In this document: positions 6,152-8,592 of the stretch, piece after piece | How positions within the stretch are numbered: position 1 is the stretch's first letter | Layout: every line of letters begins with the position of its first letter | Origin: Acidobacteriota bacterium | GTDB taxonomy: Bacteria; Acidobacteriota; UBA6911; RPQK01; JADFOI01 | Assembly: GCA_029942065.1 (NCBI GenBank) | Contig: JAPYTY010000081.1 | Location: 1 to 8,592, forward strand | Direction: 5' to 3' | DNA length: 8,592 bases | Notes under the pieces: model-generated | The model's database searches: none | What the model was told of the DNA's origin: nothing | What the model saw: only the letters and a program-made list of their open reading frames with translations | Translations under genes and position numbers: made by a program

Positions 6152-7561
6152 ATGACTGGAAGAATGAAGGAGACCGATGTTGTCGTGATTGGTGCGGGGC
6201 CGGGAGGGTATGCCGCCGCTTTTCATGCCGCTGATGCGGGTTTGAAAACTATCCTGGTCGACCGGCGGGAGAGGCCTGGAGGGGTCTGCCTTTATGTGGG
6301 GTGCATTCCTTCGAAGGCCTTGTTGCACGTCGCCAAGCTATTGAGTGATGTGAAGGATGCCAGGCAGTTCGGAATCCGGTTCGGGGATCCCGAGATCGAC
6401 GTCGGTGCGTTAAGAGAGTGGAAATCGAAGGTGGTCGACAAATTCACGGGAGGCCTTTCCCAGCTGGCTGACCTTCGGGGTGTCGAGTTCGTTCAGGGCA
6501 GCGCCACCTTTGAAGACTCCACCACGCTCCGTCTGGAGGACAATGAAGTCTCCCGGATCAAGTTCAAACATGCCATCGTGGCCACCGGGTCCCGTCCGTT
6601 GGGAATTCCCGGAATTGACCTGGATAGCGACCGGGTTGTCAATTCCACGGGTGCGCTGGAACTCGAGGAGATCCCCGGGAACCTACTGGTGGTGGGGGGC
6701 GGGTATATCGGTCTGGAATTGGGAACGGTCTACGCATCTCTGGGGAGCAAGGTAACGGTGGTTGAAATGACCGACGGCCTGCTCCCCGGAGTGGACCGGG
6801 ATCTGGTCCGGCCTCTGGCCCGCAGGGTGGAAAATCTGTTCGAAAGCATTCATCTCAACACCCGGGTGGTAGCCCTGGAAGAGGCCAAAAATGGAATTGA
6901 TGTTACGCTTGAGGAAAAGAACGGTAAAACTCTTTTGAATTTCAATAAAGTGCTGATCTCAATCGGGCGTACTCCCAATTCGGAGGGGCTGGGTTTGGAA
7001 AACATCAATGTCGTGATCGGCGAGCGGGGATTCGTTCAGGTGGACGATCAGCGGCGTACCTCGATCGACAACATCTTTGCCATCGGCGATGTCGCCGGCC
7101 AGCCCATGCTGGCCCACAAAGCCACCCGGGAGGGTAAGGTGGTGGCTGAAGTGATCGCGGGACAAAAAACGATCTTCGATAATGTGGCCATTCCGAGTGT
7201 GGTTTTTACCGATCCCGAGGTGGCCTGGTGTGGTCTCACCGAATCGGAAGCCAGGAGCCAGAGCCGGGAAATCAAGGTATCCCGCTTTCCCTGGGCCGCT
7301 TCCGGGAGGGCCCTGACCCTGGGACGGGGGGAAGGCTTGACCAAGGCCATCTTTGATCCCGAAACGACGCGCCTCCTGGGAGTGGGAATCGTCGGGTCCC
7401 ACGCCGGGGAACTCATTGCAGAAGGAGTCCTGGCCATCGAAATGGCGGCCGTCGCCGAGGATCTGGCCTCCACTATTCATGCTCACCCCACCCTGTCCGA
7501 GACCCTGGGTGAGGCAGCCGAGGCCTTCCTGGGACAGGCCACTCATATTTACCGAAAGTAG
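6152..7561 (+). CDS. lpdA: dihydrolipoyl dehydrogenase (E3)
   Basis: 469 residues, full length for the family. This FAD flavoprotein reoxidises dihydrolipoyl groups of pyruvate and 2-oxoglutarate dehydrogenase complexes (or the glycine cleavage system), making NADH. Domains in order: FAD-binding GAGPGG (14-19); redox disulfide C46/C51 in GGVCLYVGCIPSKALL; ATGSRP (144-149); NAD-binding GGGYIGLELG (182-191); second FAD motif IGDVAGQPMLAHKA (311-324); and dimerisation-domain HAHPTLSE (443-450) with the catalytic His-Glu pair H445/E450. All catalytic residues are present. The Y at position 48 replaces the usual N of CLNVGC, a variant I associate with some non-proteobacterial Lpd branches. ATG 6152 is supported by AAGGGG ten bases upstream; an ATG at 6164 is possible but less well placed. 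No E1 or E2 gene is in the window. acnA follows 14 bases downstream, so the two are probably co-transcribed. Confidence 0.97.
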   Translation: MTGRMKETDVVVIGAGPGGYAAAFHAADAGLKTILVDRRERPGGVCLYVGCIPSKALLHVAKLLSDVKDARQFGIRFGDPEIDVGALREWKSKVVDKFTGGLSQLADLRGVEFVQGSATFEDSTTLRLEDNEVSRIKFKHAIVATGSRPLGIPGIDLDSDRVVNSTGALELEEIPGNLLVVGGGYIGLELGTVYASLGSKVTVVEMTDGLLPGVDRDLVRPLARRVENLFESIHLNTRVVALEEAKNGIDVTLEEKNGKTLLNFNKVLISIGRTPNSEGLGLENINVVIGERGFVQVDDQRRTSIDNIFAIGDVAGQPMLAHKATREGKVVAEVIAGQKTIFDNVAIPSVVFTDPEVAWCGLTESEARSQSREIKVSRFPWAASGRALTLGRGEGLTKAIFDPETTRLLGVGIVGSHAGELIAEGVLAIEMAAVAEDLASTIHAHPTLSETLGEAAEAFLGQATHIYRK

Positions 7562-7575
7562 AAGGGGTGTGACCA

Positions 7576-8592
7576 ATGCCGGCTAGGAGTCTGGATAGTT
7601 TTGGGGTTCGATCCAGTTTGAAGGTTAACGGAGAGGAACTGGAATACTTCAGCCTGACCTCCCGTGAGGGAGGACTCGGAAATCTCGACCATTTACCCTT
7701 CTCGTTAAAAATTCTTCTGGAGAATCTCCTTCGTCACGAAGACGGAGAGGCGGTGACGGGGGACGATATCCAGGCGATGGTCAACTGGGAGCCGGCTCGA
7801 GCCCCCGAGCAGGAGATTGCCTTCACGCCGGCACGGGTCCTGCTTCAGGACTTCACCGGAGTTCCGGCTGTGGTGGATCTGGCCGTGATGCGGGATGCCA
7901 TGGCGGATATGGGGGGAGATCCGTCCAGAATCAATCCTCAGGTTCCTTCCGAGCTGGTCATCGATCATTCGGTTCAGGTGGATTCCTTTGGAACCGCTGA
8001 TGCCTTTCAAATCAACCTCCAGAGGGAGTTCGAGCGGAACCTGGAGCGGTATGCTTTTTTGCGCTGGGGGCAATCGGCTTTCAGCGATCTACGGGTGGTG
8101 CCGCCCGCTACGGGAATCGTCCACCAGGTCAATCTTGAGTTCCTGGCCCGGGTGGTGTTCCGTTCCGAACAGGATGATGGCCTGCTCGCCTATCCCGATA
8201 CGTTGGTCGGAACCGACAGCCACACCACCATGATCAACGGGTTGGGTGTGCTCGGGTGGGGCGTGGGTGGAATCGAGGCGGAAGCGGCGATGCTGGGGCA
8301 GCCCATCAGCTTCCTGATTCCCCAGGTGGTGGGAGTCATGCTCAAGGGAACCCTGCCGGAGGGAGCCACCGCCACCGATCTGGTGCTCACCATCACCCAG
8401 CTGCTGCGCCGGCGGGGAGTGGTGGGGAAATTCGTGGAATTCCACGGTCCCGGCCTCTCCAGTCTCTCTCTGGCGGACCGAGCCACCATCGGCAACATGT
8501 CCCCGGAGTACGGTTCAACCTGTGCGGTTTGTCCCATCGACGAGGAGACCGTCGAGTACCTGCGGTTCACCTCGCGGAATCCTCAACAAGTG
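7576..8592 (+). CDS. acnA: aconitate hydratase, AcnA/IRP1 type, N-terminal part
   Basis: Open from ATG 7576 through the right edge (339 codons); the full protein should be about 890-900 residues, so roughly the first 38% is seen. It interconverts citrate and isocitrate in the TCA cycle using a 4Fe-4S cluster. Visible AcnA signatures: LPFSLKILLENLLRHEDG (40-57), RVLLQDFTGVPAVVDLA (87-103), ELVIDHSVQVD (126-136), VVPPATGIVHQVNLEFL (174-190), LVGTDSHTTMINGLGVLGWG (210-229) followed by GGIEAEAAMLGQP, and TIGNMSPEYGSTC (304-316). The three cluster cysteines of this family lie further along and are not in the window. The block TCAVCPIDEE (315-324) differs from the common TCGFFPID and adds a cysteine at 319. 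The start is supported by AAGGGG (7562-7567) eight bases upstream, directly after the lpdA stop. Gene spacing implies an lpdA-acnA operon. Confidence 0.96.
   Translation, partial: MPARSLDSFGVRSSLKVNGEELEYFSLTSREGGLGNLDHLPFSLKILLENLLRHEDGEAVTGDDIQAMVNWEPARAPEQEIAFTPARVLLQDFTGVPAVVDLAVMRDAMADMGGDPSRINPQVPSELVIDHSVQVDSFGTADAFQINLQREFERNLERYAFLRWGQSAFSDLRVVPPATGIVHQVNLEFLARVVFRSEQDDGLLAYPDTLVGTDSHTTMINGLGVLGWGVGGIEAEAAMLGQPISFLIPQVVGVMLKGTLPEGATATDLVLTITQLLRRRGVVGKFVEFHGPGLSSLSLADRATIGNMSPEYGSTCAVCPIDEETVEYLRFTSRNPQQV

Overview
The window is ordinary, densely packed bacterial chromosome. It is moderately GC-rich (roughly 55-60% by eye), and no gap between genes exceeds about 105 bases. I see no tRNA, rRNA, CRISPR array, insertion sequence or phage gene. 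The gene set (bacterial-type ThyA and FolA, LemA with a membrane M48 protease, dihydrolipoyl dehydrogenase, AcnA-type aconitase) points to a respiring bacterium with a TCA cycle. The phylum cannot be fixed from sequence alone. The Lpd active site (CLYVGC in place of the usual CLNVGC), the YfhO-like membrane protein and the single-domain permeases would suit an environmental lineage such as Planctomycetes/Verrucomicrobia/Acidobacteria, but this is a low-confidence inference.

Minus strand, right to left from about 6054: thyA and folA overlap by 4 bases and make up the dTMP/tetrahydrofolate module. Twenty-two bases later come two half-sized permease genes that also overlap each other by 4 bases. 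The permeases are homologous to each other, each carrying the SGWxG and xPGGP(F/Y) motifs of the ArsP_1/DUF318 (YraQ-like) family. The four genes look like one transcription unit.

After a 105-base gap with a possible promoter, a second minus-strand unit begins: lemA, then a large membrane-anchored M48 metallopeptidase (HEFSH) with an uncharacterised C-terminal region of about 280 residues, then a YfhO-like polytopic membrane protein that runs off the left edge. The junction between the last two genes holds five degenerate 8-base tandem repeats.

Plus strand from 6152: lpdA (E3 of 2-oxoacid dehydrogenase complexes) is followed 14 bases later by acnA, which is cut by the right edge. Both have good Shine-Dalgarno sequences and serve the TCA cycle. 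The 97-base region between thyA and lpdA is a divergent promoter region with a perfect TATAAT on the plus strand and an overlapping TATTAT on the minus strand.

Nothing here amounts to a clearly new biological system. The items most worth a second look are the split permease pair joined to thyA-folA, the M48 C-terminal region, and the 8-base repeat array.
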